Below are positions 35,058-44,904 of a stretch of 47,130 bases of DNA, piece by piece. The stretch spans positions 1 to 47,130 of the forward strand of contig NZ_RZUF01000003.1 in NCBI RefSeq assembly GCF_004005375.1, given 5' to 3'. Origin of the DNA: Rheinheimera sediminis (GTDB lineage: Bacteria > Pseudomonadota > Gammaproteobacteria > Enterobacterales > Alteromonadaceae). Position numbers and translations under genes: made by a program. The first letter of the stretch is position 1; each line of letters opens with the position of its first letter. The notes under the pieces were generated by a model, which ran no database searches, was not told the origin of the DNA, and worked only from the letters and a program-made list of their open reading frames with translations.

Positions 35058-35172
35058 TGATACAAACTGATACATGAAAAGCTTCGCGATTTAGCACCAC
35101 AGGATGCTTAGATGAAACTAGCGACGGAAAAATAACCAGTCGTGACAATAATCATCAATGGAGAATCCAGTG
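35058..35172 (+). repeat. Leader duplication, copy B
   Basis: It matches copy A (34700-34817) and ends at the GTG start of the large subtilase. It again contains the 10-base-spaced TGATACA pair (35058-35074). It is probably the promoter/5' leader region of the protease gene. Confidence 0.75.
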
Positions 35173-38100
35173 AAAATTAAAACAATAACTTATGCAATTG
35201 CAGCAGCGTTAGGTGGTATTGCCATTGCGCATGCGGCAAATACGCATTTGCCGACAGTTCCAGAGCAACCAAGCAACCCGAACACGTTAAAATCTGTCAT
35301 GGTAGACGCGGATAAAATCAATAAACGTCAACATAGCCGAACTTTGCAAAATAATCGTTTAGCTAATGACGGCTTGAACGTAGCGCTCCAACCGAAAAAA
35401 GTGAATTTTGTACGCGAAGAGGGTATCGAGGGTGAGCAGGTTTATATCGTTCGCCTGAAACAAAACCCAGTCAGTCAATATACAGGTGGCATTAGCGGGC
35501 TATCAGCAACGAAATTGACAAAGGCGAGCGCTGAACAACGCTTGTTTAGACAAAGTAAACCCACCAACGATGCTATTAGGGAATACCAAGACTACCTCTA
35601 CGAAGCGCAAGATGATGTGCTGAGTGAAATTTCTAACCTGGTTGGAGATCGCGAGTTTCGTCAACGTTTCGTCAATGCGCTTAATGGGTTCAGTATCAGC
35701 TTAACGCAAGACGAAGCAGAACAAGTGGCCAGGCTATCAAATATCGTGAGTGTGCAACGCTCAAAGATGTACCAGTTACAGACCGATATCGGTCCGCAAC
35801 GTATTGGCGCTGACAAAGTTTGGACCGGTAACACAAGTCTGGCATTGCCGTTTAAAGGAGAAGGCACCATTGTCGGGATCATCGACACCGGTGTGAATAG
35901 TGATCACCCGGCATTTGCCGACATTGGCGGTGATGGCTATGACCACACTAACCCACTGGGTGCCGGAAATTACATTGGGGATTGTGCAATTGATGAGTTT
36001 AAATCCCGCTGTAACGACAAACTCATTGGGATGCGCAGCTATAGCGTGATTACTGACACCTATGACGATGTTTATCCCAAGGTAGGAGAAGATGTGTCAG
36101 GGCATGGCTCACACACTGGCTCTACAGCTGCCGGCAATGTGCTGAAAAATGTCGACTTTGTGACTGCAATTCCAAGCCCAGCCAGTGATGGTAAGGTGCT
36201 CAAAGAAAAGTTATTCCCTGAAATATCAGGGGTAGCGCCCCATGCAAACGTAATTTCTTACCAAGTGTGCTACCCATTAGAAGGCTGCCCCAGTGAAGCG
36301 CTGATTGCCGCTATTGAAGATGCGGTAGTTGATGGCGTTGATGCGATCAATTTCTCTATTGGCAATGTGATGAATACCACCTCGCCTTGGGACGACAGTA
36401 TCGAACTTGCATTCTTGGGCGCTCATCAGGCCGGTATCGCAATTGCCGCATCTGCAGGAAATTCAGGCTCAAGTGGTGGCCAAGAACTGATGAGTTACAT
36501 CGATCATGTATCCCCATGGTTGTTAAATGTAGCTGCCTCTACAACTGGCCGCACCATTGAAATTGATACGACGGTGAAAGATTTCAGTGGCGGCAGTAAT
36601 ATTCCCACTCAGTCGTTAAAAACGGGTGGAATCAATACTTCCTCAGTCACCGGGGTCGTGGTTCATGCGAAGCAATTTGGTAACGCTCTCTGTACTGAGC
36701 CGTTTGCTGCGGGTACCTTCGACAATCTGCGTAACAGTGAGGGAAACCCGTACTTAGATCCGGATGGCAATCCTGCGAATGTGATTGTGGTTTGCGATCG
36801 CGGCTCTAACCCTCGCGTGGAGAAAGCAGAGCACATCGCAGCAGGTGGTGCTGAAGGCTTTATCTTACGAAATACCGCAACTTATGGCGACGAAGCCAAT
36901 GTTGTCTCCACAGATACTTATGTCGTTCCCGGCATTCATATTACCAGCAACCAATGGTGGTCTACGTTCAGTAATTGGCTGAATTCCGCTAGCAGCACAG
37001 GCCATCGTCTGACAATTTCGGCTACAAACATTGAGCGCAAAGTCGATGATGACGCAGCTGATGAATTGGCTGATTTTTCGTCGCGCGGCCCTAGTGTCGC
37101 AAATCCAGAGCACCTGGTGCCCTCAGTGGCAGCTCCTGGCGTCGCAATTTATGCAGCCATCAACGATGAAAGTCCTTTTGCTGAGAGGTTAGGGCAAACA
37201 CCGTCAACCGGTGACTTTGGCATCTACAGCGGGACATCAATGGCTGCCCCCCATGTCGCAGGCGCATTAGCATTGTTAAGCCAAGCGCATCCCACATGGA
37301 CTGTTGCTGAAAAACAATCAGCTTTACAGTTAACCGCAGAACCTATTGTGACTTACGCTATTGCCAAAGGTCAGGCTTGGGAGAAAAACCCAAAAGCCGA
37401 AGTGTATCGTGCAGGGACAGGTCGTATTAATGTCGCCGCAGCCATCGACACTGGGTTAGTTTTGGATGAAAGCTACGAGAATATGTTGGCAGCAAATCCA
37501 GCTAATGGTGGGGTCGTGCACAAATTGAATTTACCTGAAATGGTTAATTTTAGTTGTAAACCAATATGCCACTGGATCCGCACTTTTACCGCAACAAAAG
37601 ACGGTAGCTGGACTATATCCGCCGACGAAATTACCAATTGGTCAGAGGATGATTCCAGACGATTTGTGCAACAGGGCGCTAAACTAGAAATCATCCCGAA
37701 TGAATTCACGTTAAAAGCGGGCGAAAGTCAATCGGTGATGGTGAAAGCATCCATCATGAACTCTCAAGATGTTGCGGGAAATTCAGAGGTTGAATTGCAC
37801 TCGCATCTTATGTTCAAGGAAGTAAATAACAAAGCTCCTGAAATGCGCTTACCTGTGGTGTTTCAATACGATAATGGCGCATTGCCAGAGCGTCTCGCTG
37901 TAACCGCTCATCGTAATAACAGTAGCTTTACGGTGAAAGAGATGGTTTTGCCAGCCATGAAACAGCCGGTCACTCGAACATACCAAGCCGTCAAGGCGGA
38001 GCGTCATACCGTTACTTTAACTAAAGATAATGACTTTACGTTCCCATGGCCATTTCGTGATGGCGCCCTCCCGGAAAATCGAATCGATGAGGCCGTTCAT

Positions 38101-40428
38101 AGTTTTTGGATTGATGTTCCAACCAATAGTAAACGCTTAATTGTTGAAAACTTCCGTCGAACAGCATCGAGCAATAAAGACGCCTATAACTTTGGCAATG
38201 CCATCGTTTATTTAGGGAAGGATTTCAACAATAACGGCGAAATGGATCTGGATACTGAGATGTTGTGTGTGTCATGGCATGTGGACTACAACAATCTGTG
38301 TAATATCAACGATCCTGAACCAGGTAAATACTTTGCTATCCTCTATAACCCGAATGACTGGATGGATGCTGGCACAGACACCTTTGAATACACTTATGCT
38401 GTGGTAACAGCAGATCAAGCGACAGATATCAATATCACGACCCTTGCGGAAACCGACGGGAAAACGCCAGTGAATTTACAAATCAACTGGAATAAACCTG
38501 AGATGGTGACTGGCGATGTGTTTTACACAGGTTTTGATATCGGATCATCCCCCGCCAATCCTGGCAATATTGGGTTTATCCCTGTGAAACTTAGCCGTGG
38601 CGATAACGATGTGACCTTGTCAGCAGGTAATACCAAAGCTCGCGTGGGACAGCAGGTCAATTTTACGCTTGCGGCACTACCAAACTTGTCAGGTGCGGAT
38701 CGGGATTTTACTTTGACGGCAACAATTCCTGCAGGCCTTCAGTTATCAACCGACACTATCAAAGTGAGTGCTGAAAGTATCGTTAAGGAAACAACCCTCA
38801 GTGACGGCGTTCTCACTATCAAGGGAACCCAGCCCAACACTGCCGATATTACTCCTGCTTATAAAATCAGCTCCAGCGATGAAGACTTGCTGTGTCGTGT
38901 GCCCAATTTCGGTCAGAACAATGATCGATATGTGAACTTAAGTAACTTTGGATTTGCACCAAGCTTTGGCGATGACCCAACTATGTTAAGACACGGTACA
39001 GAAATCCCGTATAACTGGTTATTTAGTGATGGCGCAGGCTTTGGCTTATACAACAATGAGTTCGCAAAATCGCAAGTGATGGCAATTCGCGGTAACGGTA
39101 ATGTCACCTTTGGCAGTGATCCGTACTTCTTCGCTGCTCATTATCCATTTCCTTATTATGCTGCACCGCATCAAGCGATGGGGGTTTTGTGGCGTGGTTG
39201 GGGTGGAGCACCTTTTATGTATGAGACTGCAGCGACACCACTGAGCTGGGATAGCGGTATCACTCTTGCAAGCACTCAAAGCGGCTGGACCATAGTCGAA
39301 TGGGATGGCATGCATACCATGCCGTACATTGGAGATGATGAAGATGGAGAACCTATCTTTGGTGACGGTGATGACCGATTCGAATTCCAGCTGATTTTTA
39401 ACAACCAACCACAATTTGGTGATGGTGAATACGAACTCTACATGGCTTACAACCAATTAGAATTCGGCGGCAATAGCCGTGGCTCAGTCGGTGTTCAGGG
39501 CTTCCTTGGTCAACTCTCGACTTTTGGACCCTATGAAGGCTATGTTGCCTCGCAATACGCTTTTGAAGATTTAGATAGCAAATTAAGCGTCGGGAAAGTG
39601 CTGTGTTACAACTACATCGGTCCTGAGTCTTCGCAGTTTCGCGTAAACATTGGCGGGACAATTGCGCCTGAAGCCATCGGTCAGACGTTGACCGTCAAGG
39701 CAAATAGCACAGTCGCAGGAATGGAAGACATTTCGATGTCGCTGGATATCGTCATCCCAAGTGATCTAACTATTGGGGTTATTGCAAATGCGATGATTAA
39801 TGAAGACTCGGAACTCAAAGGCGTTAAAGTGTTGTATGCCGATGAAAATAATGGAGCGAACCTAATTAGTGTTACAGGGGAGCACATTACTGGTACCGTC
39901 GACGAGCACACCTCTGGCAGCACTCTAACTATTAAACCGGAAGCGAATTTTAATGGCGAGACTACAGTGACAGTCACAGTTGCCGATGTCGATCAGCCTT
40001 CAGACAAAGTCAGCACGAGTTTCATATTGACGGTAACACCAGAAAACGATGCTCCCACAGCAAATGTGGTTAGCAGTAACGTCGTGGGTACATCGGGTAA
40101 TACCATCACACTTGATGCCTCAAATAGCCTGGACGTTGATGGCGATGCATTAAGTTTTGCTTGGGAGCAGAAGTCTGGCACTGCAGTAACTACAACAGCA
40201 GCAGGTAGTAAATTAACGCTGAGTAATGTAGCCAGCGGTAACTACAGCTTTGTGGTGACGGTGTCTGACGGCATGCTAAGCAGTAAAGCTGAAGTGACCT
40301 TGAAAGTTGAAGATAAACAAGTCGTAACCGAAGTGAAACCAAAATCTTCAGGTGGTGCTATAGGTTTCGGCTCGCTGTTGATGATGAGCTTATTAGGTGT
40401 TGCTTTCCGTCGCCGCACTCGCAAGTAA
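35170..40428 (+). CDS. Large secreted subtilase with PA and GlyGly-CTERM
   Basis: A 1752-residue cell-surface protease of the lactocepin/PrtV-like S8 type. GTG 35170 is preferred to ATG 35158 because GGAG (35160-35163) is spaced six bases before it, and the leader duplicate (34700-34817) leads to the same spot. Signal peptide ends at AHAAN (about 26). A prodomain is at ~70-200. Catalytic residues are Asp239 (GIIDTGV), His312 (GHGSHTG) and Ser690 (YSGTSMAAPH). A PA-like insert sits between His and Ser (~490-620), and Ig/cadherin-like repeats near the end. The C-terminal tail PKSSGGAIGFGSLLMMSLLG then RRRTRK is a GlyGly-CTERM sorting signal, normally cut by rhombosortase (none in the window). 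Confidence 0.93.
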   Translation: MKIKTITYAIAAALGGIAIAHAANTHLPTVPEQPSNPNTLKSVMVDADKINKRQHSRTLQNNRLANDGLNVALQPKKVNFVREEGIEGEQVYIVRLKQNPVSQYTGGISGLSATKLTKASAEQRLFRQSKPTNDAIREYQDYLYEAQDDVLSEISNLVGDREFRQRFVNALNGFSISLTQDEAEQVARLSNIVSVQRSKMYQLQTDIGPQRIGADKVWTGNTSLALPFKGEGTIVGIIDTGVNSDHPAFADIGGDGYDHTNPLGAGNYIGDCAIDEFKSRCNDKLIGMRSYSVITDTYDDVYPKVGEDVSGHGSHTGSTAAGNVLKNVDFVTAIPSPASDGKVLKEKLFPEISGVAPHANVISYQVCYPLEGCPSEALIAAIEDAVVDGVDAINFSIGNVMNTTSPWDDSIELAFLGAHQAGIAIAASAGNSGSSGGQELMSYIDHVSPWLLNVAASTTGRTIEIDTTVKDFSGGSNIPTQSLKTGGINTSSVTGVVVHAKQFGNALCTEPFAAGTFDNLRNSEGNPYLDPDGNPANVIVVCDRGSNPRVEKAEHIAAGGAEGFILRNTATYGDEANVVSTDTYVVPGIHITSNQWWSTFSNWLNSASSTGHRLTISATNIERKVDDDAADELADFSSRGPSVANPEHLVPSVAAPGVAIYAAINDESPFAERLGQTPSTGDFGIYSGTSMAAPHVAGALALLSQAHPTWTVAEKQSALQLTAEPIVTYAIAKGQAWEKNPKAEVYRAGTGRINVAAAIDTGLVLDESYENMLAANPANGGVVHKLNLPEMVNFSCKPICHWIRTFTATKDGSWTISADEITNWSEDDSRRFVQQGAKLEIIPNEFTLKAGESQSVMVKASIMNSQDVAGNSEVELHSHLMFKEVNNKAPEMRLPVVFQYDNGALPERLAVTAHRNNSSFTVKEMVLPAMKQPVTRTYQAVKAERHTVTLTKDNDFTFPWPFRDGALPENRIDEAVHSFWIDVPTNSKRLIVENFRRTASSNKDAYNFGNAIVYLGKDFNNNGEMDLDTEMLCVSWHVDYNNLCNINDPEPGKYFAILYNPNDWMDAGTDTFEYTYAVVTADQATDINITTLAETDGKTPVNLQINWNKPEMVTGDVFYTGFDIGSSPANPGNIGFIPVKLSRGDNDVTLSAGNTKARVGQQVNFTLAALPNLSGADRDFTLTATIPAGLQLSTDTIKVSAESIVKETTLSDGVLTIKGTQPNTADITPAYKISSSDEDLLCRVPNFGQNNDRYVNLSNFGFAPSFGDDPTMLRHGTEIPYNWLFSDGAGFGLYNNEFAKSQVMAIRGNGNVTFGSDPYFFAAHYPFPYYAAPHQAMGVLWRGWGGAPFMYETAATPLSWDSGITLASTQSGWTIVEWDGMHTMPYIGDDEDGEPIFGDGDDRFEFQLIFNNQPQFGDGEYELYMAYNQLEFGGNSRGSVGVQGFLGQLSTFGPYEGYVASQYAFEDLDSKLSVGKVLCYNYIGPESSQFRVNIGGTIAPEAIGQTLTVKANSTVAGMEDISMSLDIVIPSDLTIGVIANAMINEDSELKGVKVLYADENNGANLISVTGEHITGTVDEHTSGSTLTIKPEANFNGETTVTVTVADVDQPSDKVSTSFILTVTPENDAPTANVVSSNVVGTSGNTITLDASNSLDVDGDALSFAWEQKSGTAVTTTAAGSKLTLSNVASGNYSFVVTVSDGMLSSKAEVTLKVEDKQVVTEVKPKSSGGAIGFGSLLMMSLLGVAFRRRTRK

Positions 40429-40467
40429 AACTTAGCAAAACTAAAGGCTAGTCAAGTCAATATTGAT

Positions 40468-40499
40468 AAACCCTGCCACTAGCGCAGGGTTTATTTTTT
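40468..40499 (+). terminator. Intrinsic terminator of the large subtilase
   Basis: AAACCCTGC (40468-40476), 7-base loop and GCAGGGTTT (40484-40492) form a perfect stem, followed by ATTTTTT. It lies 40 bases after the stop codon. Confidence 0.88.
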
Positions 40500-40677
40500 G
40501 CGCTTCGCGCAGGCCTAGTTATCAGTTGCAAAACCTTGTTCCAGCAGTTGGTCGGCCGATACTATGGTGGTTTAGACCGCGCAATCGGTCTTTGTATTAA
40601 TCGGCTACTTAAATATCTCCAACAGTTAAAGGCTCAAGGGTTGGCTATTGTCATTGTCCTCGGCTTGGGTTATCTAT

Positions 40678-41130
40678 TTTAAACGCTCCCCGCACCAAGC
40701 CGGCTCGGCCAGTAAATCCTGCGATTCTGTATCGGTTGAATGGTTGGCTGTTCTGCTTTTTGCAGCTACATCCGGACTTCTTATTTGAGTTGCGTTTCTT
40801 GTTTTTGATACACCCATGTTAGGACGCCTTGTGCTTTGATGCGTTAGCTTTCATTTTGCTGCCATCCAAAGCGGTCTGGCCGAACTTCATCAGTTTCATC
40901 GTCTGCGCCAGTTGCAATACCTGCACGAACAGACTTTTCTGTTCAACTAAGAAGGTTTTACGGAAATTAGCCAGCATACCCTGGTCAATATGGGGACTGT
41001 CGGGCAAAAAGTGCAAAGCAAAGGAATCATAAGTTGCCAGTTCCAGTTTACGCTGGAAAACAAAACGGTGGAGTAGCCATAGTCCCAAATAGCCAATAGC
41101 TGCGCAGGGTTATAAGCCGCTCCGGCAACC
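40678..41130 (-). pseudogene. Degenerate IS1182-family transposase fragment
   Basis: Reading the minus strand in shifting frames gives YNPAQLLAIWDYGYST, then RKLELATYDSFALHFL..HIDQGMLANFRKTFLVEQKSLFVQVLQLAQTMKL, then QTALDGSKMKANASKHKA, which match the N-terminal part of IS1182-type transposases. A stop follows, and further downstream matching pieces (QLK.EVR, DLLAEPAWCGERLK) appear in other frames. No ends or intact frame are seen. The stretch 40507-40682 is also open on the plus strand but has no start; I cannot assign it. Confidence 0.75.
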
Positions 41131-41272
41131 ACACATCAATGGACGGCGGCAATAAAAACTGTTGTTGACGACTGATTGGAATGAAACGACTTATGATTTT
41201 GCTGAACACGCCAAACTAATTAAAACCAACATTGAAAAAGCTCGGGCTTGTATCTGAACATCGGCATTATGT

Positions 41273-41419
41273 TCAGCACCAAATCGCAGGAGGCATTTGA
41301 AAAAAACTGAGGTAACCGAGGTCATGAATTTTGCAAAACTGCGCGGCACTTTGGTCAAAAGCCTGTAATAGCTCAATAAAATGTTGCCACTGGGCTGTAC
41401 TGCGATGAGTTATTGCCAT
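41273..41419 (-). pseudogene. IS66-type TnpA accessory protein fragment
   Basis: A 48-residue frame on the minus strand (ATG 41419) reads MAITHRSTAQWQHFIELLQAF then DQSAAQFCKIHDLGYLSFFQ, typical of the N-terminus of IS66-family TnpA accessory proteins. It ends prematurely and no partner genes (tnpB, tnpC) follow. It is a remnant between the IS1182 fragment and the GlyGly-CTERM tail. Confidence 0.6.
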
Positions 41420-41494
41420 GATCGTTCTCCTGTGACATTCAGGAGTTCAGATTGTCGAGCGGGAAATAGAGCTGGAAGACAGTGCAGAATGAAC

Positions 41495-41620
41495 TGCCAG
41501 ACTGAAGTGACAGTAACAGTGCAAAACAATCAGGTGACAATAGAAGTTAAACCTAAATCATCAGGTTCCTTTGATGGTTGGGGCCTGTTGATGTTGGTGG
41601 CTTTTGCTGGTCGCTTGTAA
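41495..41620 (+). pseudogene. 3' fragment of a second GlyGly-CTERM protein
   Basis: The plus-strand frame reads EVTVTVQNNQVTIEVKPKSSG, then GWGLLMLVAFAGRL and stop. This is clearly related to the end of the large subtilase (EVTLKVEDKQVVTEVKPKSSGG ... LLMMSLLG). The body is absent, and IS debris lies directly upstream. The final RRR of the motif is missing. It is the 3' remnant of a paralogue. Confidence 0.7.
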
Positions 41621-41751
41621 AACAGAACTGGCAGTTCGATTGGCATGGCGAGGGTCTAGATCGCCAATTCCATAAAAAAGGCATTCTATGCTTGAGAATG
41701 TGCTAAAAGCCCCAATACTGCTTCTACAGAGAGAGTTCACAGAGATACATC

Positions 41752-43773
41752 ATGACCCAAGCCTTACCTGTATTTAGTCAAATTGAACCGACACAAATCA
41801 AAGCTCGTGTAGAGCAACTGATAGCCCATTGTACTGCAGATATCGAAGCTGTAGTGCAAGAGCCCAATCCAAGCTGGCAGTCGCTGATTGTGGCGTTGGA
41901 AGAAAACAGCGATGAGCTTGGTAAGTTCTGGTCGCCGGTATCGCATTTAAACTCTGTGAAAAACAGCCCTGAACTGCGTGAAGCTTACGAAAGCTGCTTG
42001 CCGCTGTTATCCGATTTCAGTACTTATGTGGGTCAGCATGAAGGTTTGTATCAGGCGTACTTAAAGCTGTCGCAAAGTGCGGAATACGCCACCTTAACAA
42101 AGGCGCAGCAGAAAGTAATTCAAAACGCGTTACGTGATTTTAAATTGTCAGGCATTGGTTTGTCGGATGAGAAAAAACAGCGTTATGGTGAAATTCAAAG
42201 CCGTGCTTCTGATTTAGCCTCGAGTTTTTCTAACAATACTCTGGATGCTACCCAAGCCTGGTTTAAGCATGTTGAAGATGAAAGCCTGCTGGCAGGTTTG
42301 CCTGAAGATGCCAAATTAGCTGCGGCAGAAGCGGCTGCGCAAAAAGAACTATCCGGCTGGGTCTTTACGCTGGAATTTCCAAGTTATATCGCCATTTTAA
42401 CTTATGCCGACAATCGCGATTTACGTGCTGAGTTGTATCAGGCTTATTGCACCCGTGCATCCGATCAAGGACCAACGGCGGGTCAGTTTGATAACACAGC
42501 CATTATTGAAGAAACCTTAGCGCTACGTCATGAACTGGCGCAGTTGCTGGATTTTGATAACGCAGCGGAAGAATCATTGGCGACCAAAATGGCCGAAAGC
42601 CCGGCTCAGGTGCTGGAGTTTTTGGCAGATTTAGCCCGTCGAGCTAAGCCTCAGGCCTTGCAGGACTTGGCTGAGCTGAAAGCTTTTGTCAAAGCTGAAT
42701 TTGGCGTGGAGGAATTAAATTCCTGGGATGTGACTTATTACTCAGAAAAGTTAAAGCAGGCCAAGTACTCCATTTCCGATGAAGCTTTGCGGCCTTATTT
42801 CCCTGAAAGCAAAGTGGTGCCAGGTTTGTTCAGCGTGTTAAATAAGCTATTTGGCATCAGCGTGCAAAAACGTGATGGCGTGGATGTCTGGCATCCGGAT
42901 GTGAGTTTTTACGATATTTTTGACGCCAAAGGCGAGCTGCGCGGCAGTTTTTATCTGGATTTGTATGCTCGTGCGAAAAAGCGGGGGGGGGCCTGGATGG
43001 ACGATTGCCAGGGCCGACGCTGGAAAGCGGATGGCAGCCTGCAACATCCGGTGGCCTATTTAACCTGTAATTTTAATAAACCTGTAGGCGGCAAACCTGC
43101 GTTATTTACCCATGATGAAGTCGTTACTTTGTTTCATGAGTTTGGTCATGGTTTACACCATATGCTGACCCAAGTGGATGCGTCTGATGTGGCTGGTATC
43201 AGCGGTGTAGCCTGGGATGCAGTGGAATTGCCCAGCCAGTTTTTAGAAAATTGGTGTTGGCAGCCTGAAGCCTTGGCGCTTATTTCTGGTCATTACCAGA
43301 CAGGCGAAGCTTTGCCACAAGATATGCTGGATAAAATGCTGGCAGCGAAGAACTTCCAGTCGGCGCTGTTTTTAGTACGTCAGCTGGAATTTGCTTTGTT
43401 TGACTTCCGTTTACATGCCGAATACGACCCGGCTTTGGGTGGCCGTGTGCAGCACATTCTGGATGATGTGCGCCAGCAAGTCTCAGTGATTATGCCGCCA
43501 CGCTTTAACCGCTTTCAGCATGGCTTTAGTCATATTTTCGCTGGTGGTTATGGTGCTGGTTATTACAGCTATCTATGGGCTGAAGTACTGTCGGCCGATG
43601 CCTTTGGTCGTTTTGAAGAAGAAGGTATTTTTAATGCTGCTGTGGGGCAGGATTTCCTGCACTGTATTTTAGAGAAAGGCGGCAGCGCAGAACCTATGGA
43701 GCTGTTTAAAGCCTTCCGTGGCCGTGAACCATCGAATGCGGCTCTATTACGCCATATGGGCATAGCAGCTTAG
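41752..43773 (+). CDS. prlC: Oligopeptidase A
   Basis: A 673-residue M3-family zinc metallopeptidase that degrades short peptides, including cleaved signal peptides, in the cytosol. The catalytic HEFGHGLHH has His462, Glu463 and His466. The FAGGYGAGYYSYLWAEVLSAD substrate/helix motif near 600 and the RGREPSNAALLRHMG C-terminus are family-typical. The length equals that of E. coli PrlC/OpdA (~680). A 9-G run at 42983-42991 encodes Arg-Gly-Gly in the conserved KRGGAWMDDC motif and is in frame. It has no operon partner; a REP-like element follows. Confidence 0.95.
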   Translation: MTQALPVFSQIEPTQIKARVEQLIAHCTADIEAVVQEPNPSWQSLIVALEENSDELGKFWSPVSHLNSVKNSPELREAYESCLPLLSDFSTYVGQHEGLYQAYLKLSQSAEYATLTKAQQKVIQNALRDFKLSGIGLSDEKKQRYGEIQSRASDLASSFSNNTLDATQAWFKHVEDESLLAGLPEDAKLAAAEAAAQKELSGWVFTLEFPSYIAILTYADNRDLRAELYQAYCTRASDQGPTAGQFDNTAIIEETLALRHELAQLLDFDNAAEESLATKMAESPAQVLEFLADLARRAKPQALQDLAELKAFVKAEFGVEELNSWDVTYYSEKLKQAKYSISDEALRPYFPESKVVPGLFSVLNKLFGISVQKRDGVDVWHPDVSFYDIFDAKGELRGSFYLDLYARAKKRGGAWMDDCQGRRWKADGSLQHPVAYLTCNFNKPVGGKPALFTHDEVVTLFHEFGHGLHHMLTQVDASDVAGISGVAWDAVELPSQFLENWCWQPEALALISGHYQTGEALPQDMLDKMLAAKNFQSALFLVRQLEFALFDFRLHAEYDPALGGRVQHILDDVRQQVSVIMPPRFNRFQHGFSHIFAGGYGAGYYSYLWAEVLSADAFGRFEEEGIFNAAVGQDFLHCILEKGGSAEPMELFKAFRGREPSNAALLRHMGIAA

Positions 43774-43781
43774 TTCCTTCG

Positions 43782-43856
43782 TACTTGAAGCTGCAGCTTT
43801 GTTGATCAGGTTCCTCGCTCAGGCAGGATGCGGGCGGGGGCCAGCCCACGCCCCTA
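43782..43856. repeat. REP-like composite repeat, copy 3
   Basis: TACTTGAAGCTGCAGCTT (43782-43799) and the hairpin CGGGCGGGGGCCAGCCCACGCCCCTAC (43831-43857) repeat the layout of the element at 4280-4365. The stem has one mismatch. It occupies the space between prlC and the glycosylase gene. Confidence 0.65.
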
Positions 43857-43899
43857 CATGAACTCCAATTACTCTGGACTATGAATAGGAGAAGCCTTG

Positions 43900-44601
43900 A
43901 TGGCTTTTGTTGAAAAGTTTGAACAGATCTATCAAAGGGCAGCTGAGCGCAAAGGGGGCAAAGCCGCCTTGCAGTTTTTGTTAAATAAACCCCGTACAGC
44001 CGCCCAGCTGAAACAGCTGACAGATGCGGAGTGTTTAAGTGAATTCAGCAAAAAAATCTTTCAGTCTGGTTTTGTCTGGTCTGTGGTAGAGAAAAAGTGG
44101 CCTGGTTTTGAAGAGATTTTTTTTGGTTTTGAACCGGAAAAAATGCTGCTGATGAGTGACGAGATGCTGGCAGCCAAAGCCACAGACCCTCGTATTATCC
44201 GCAACGCCACCAAGGTGTTTGCGATACGCGACAACGCGCTGATGATCCAGCAGGTCGCTGACAAATATGGCAGCTTTGGCGCTTTTTTAGCTCAGTGGCC
44301 AGGTGAAGACATTATTGGCTTATGGGGCTATCTGAAAAAACACGGCTGTCGTTTAGGCGGTAATACCGGCGCTTATGCGCTTCGTATGCTGGGTAAAGAT
44401 ACCTTTATTATCAGCCAGGATTTAGAAGCTTATCTGCGTAACTTTGGTGTGGTCGAAGGTGGTTTAACCAGTCAGAAAAACCAGAAAGCCATTCAACAGC
44501 AATTTAACCTGTGGCAACAAGAATCAGGTTTAAGCCTGCAGGAAATCAGCAAAGTGGTCGCCTTTAGCTTTGGTGATAACCATGTAGGCCTGAAGATGTA
44601 G
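43900..44601 (+). CDS. DNA-3-methyladenine glycosylase I-like protein
   Basis: A 233-residue protein resembling the Tag (3-methyladenine glycosylase I) family of HhH-type DNA glycosylases, which excise alkylated adenine in base-excision repair. Supporting segments are ECLSEFSKKIFQSGFVWSVVEKKWPGFEEIFFGF (Tag-like core), RNATKVFAIRDNA and the C-terminal helix-rich end. The classic HhH/zinc motif of Tag (N-terminal Cys/His) is not seen, so it is a relative rather than a certain Tag. ATG 43900 is preferred to TTG 43897 because AGGAGA (43887-43892) gives better spacing. Confidence 0.75.
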   Translation: MAFVEKFEQIYQRAAERKGGKAALQFLLNKPRTAAQLKQLTDAECLSEFSKKIFQSGFVWSVVEKKWPGFEEIFFGFEPEKMLLMSDEMLAAKATDPRIIRNATKVFAIRDNALMIQQVADKYGSFGAFLAQWPGEDIIGLWGYLKKHGCRLGGNTGAYALRMLGKDTFIISQDLEAYLRNFGVVEGGLTSQKNQKAIQQQFNLWQQESGLSLQEISKVVAFSFGDNHVGLKM

Positions 44602-44605
44602 TTTT

Positions 44606-44637
44606 AAGGGGCAAGGTCAAAGCATTGCCTCTTTTTA
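44606..44637 (+). terminator. Intrinsic terminator after the glycosylase gene
   Basis: AAGGGGCAA (44606-44614) pairs with TTGCCTCTT (44625-44633) with one G-U pair, followed by TTTTT-type sequence. It lies just after the stop at 44601. Confidence 0.75.
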
Positions 44638-44639
44638 AT

Positions 44640-44904
44640 CATTTGTTATACCACTTCTGCCCGGGAAATATCCTGCACATAACTAAAAGTTAAACAATCA
44701 ACCTTCCTACATGCACTGACTTGGGCTAAATACTCAAGTCAAGCAAAGACTGCCGTAAGCTCAAGTTTTACTTACCATTTTAAGTACGGATGAAAAGTTA
44801 GTTTTCACACCCTTAACGAGGTCGATCTCTGCTCCGCGGAACGCTAATCATCTATAGTAAGTGTGGTCTATGCATAAAACGCTGGGCCAAGACGGTTATG
44901 CGTT
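44640..44904. other. AT-rich non-coding stretch
   Basis: From 44640 to about 44904 no gene, RNA or repeat can be supported. The base use is more AT-rich than in the flanking genes. A very short open frame from 44873 (MHKTLGQDGY) is not convincing. Confidence 0.5.

Noticed and set aside
40507-40682. Plus-strand gene in the IS graveyard
   Set aside because: The frame is open (QQLVGRYYGGLDRAIGL...) but has no start codon with a ribosome-binding site and partly overlaps transposase debris; not assignable.
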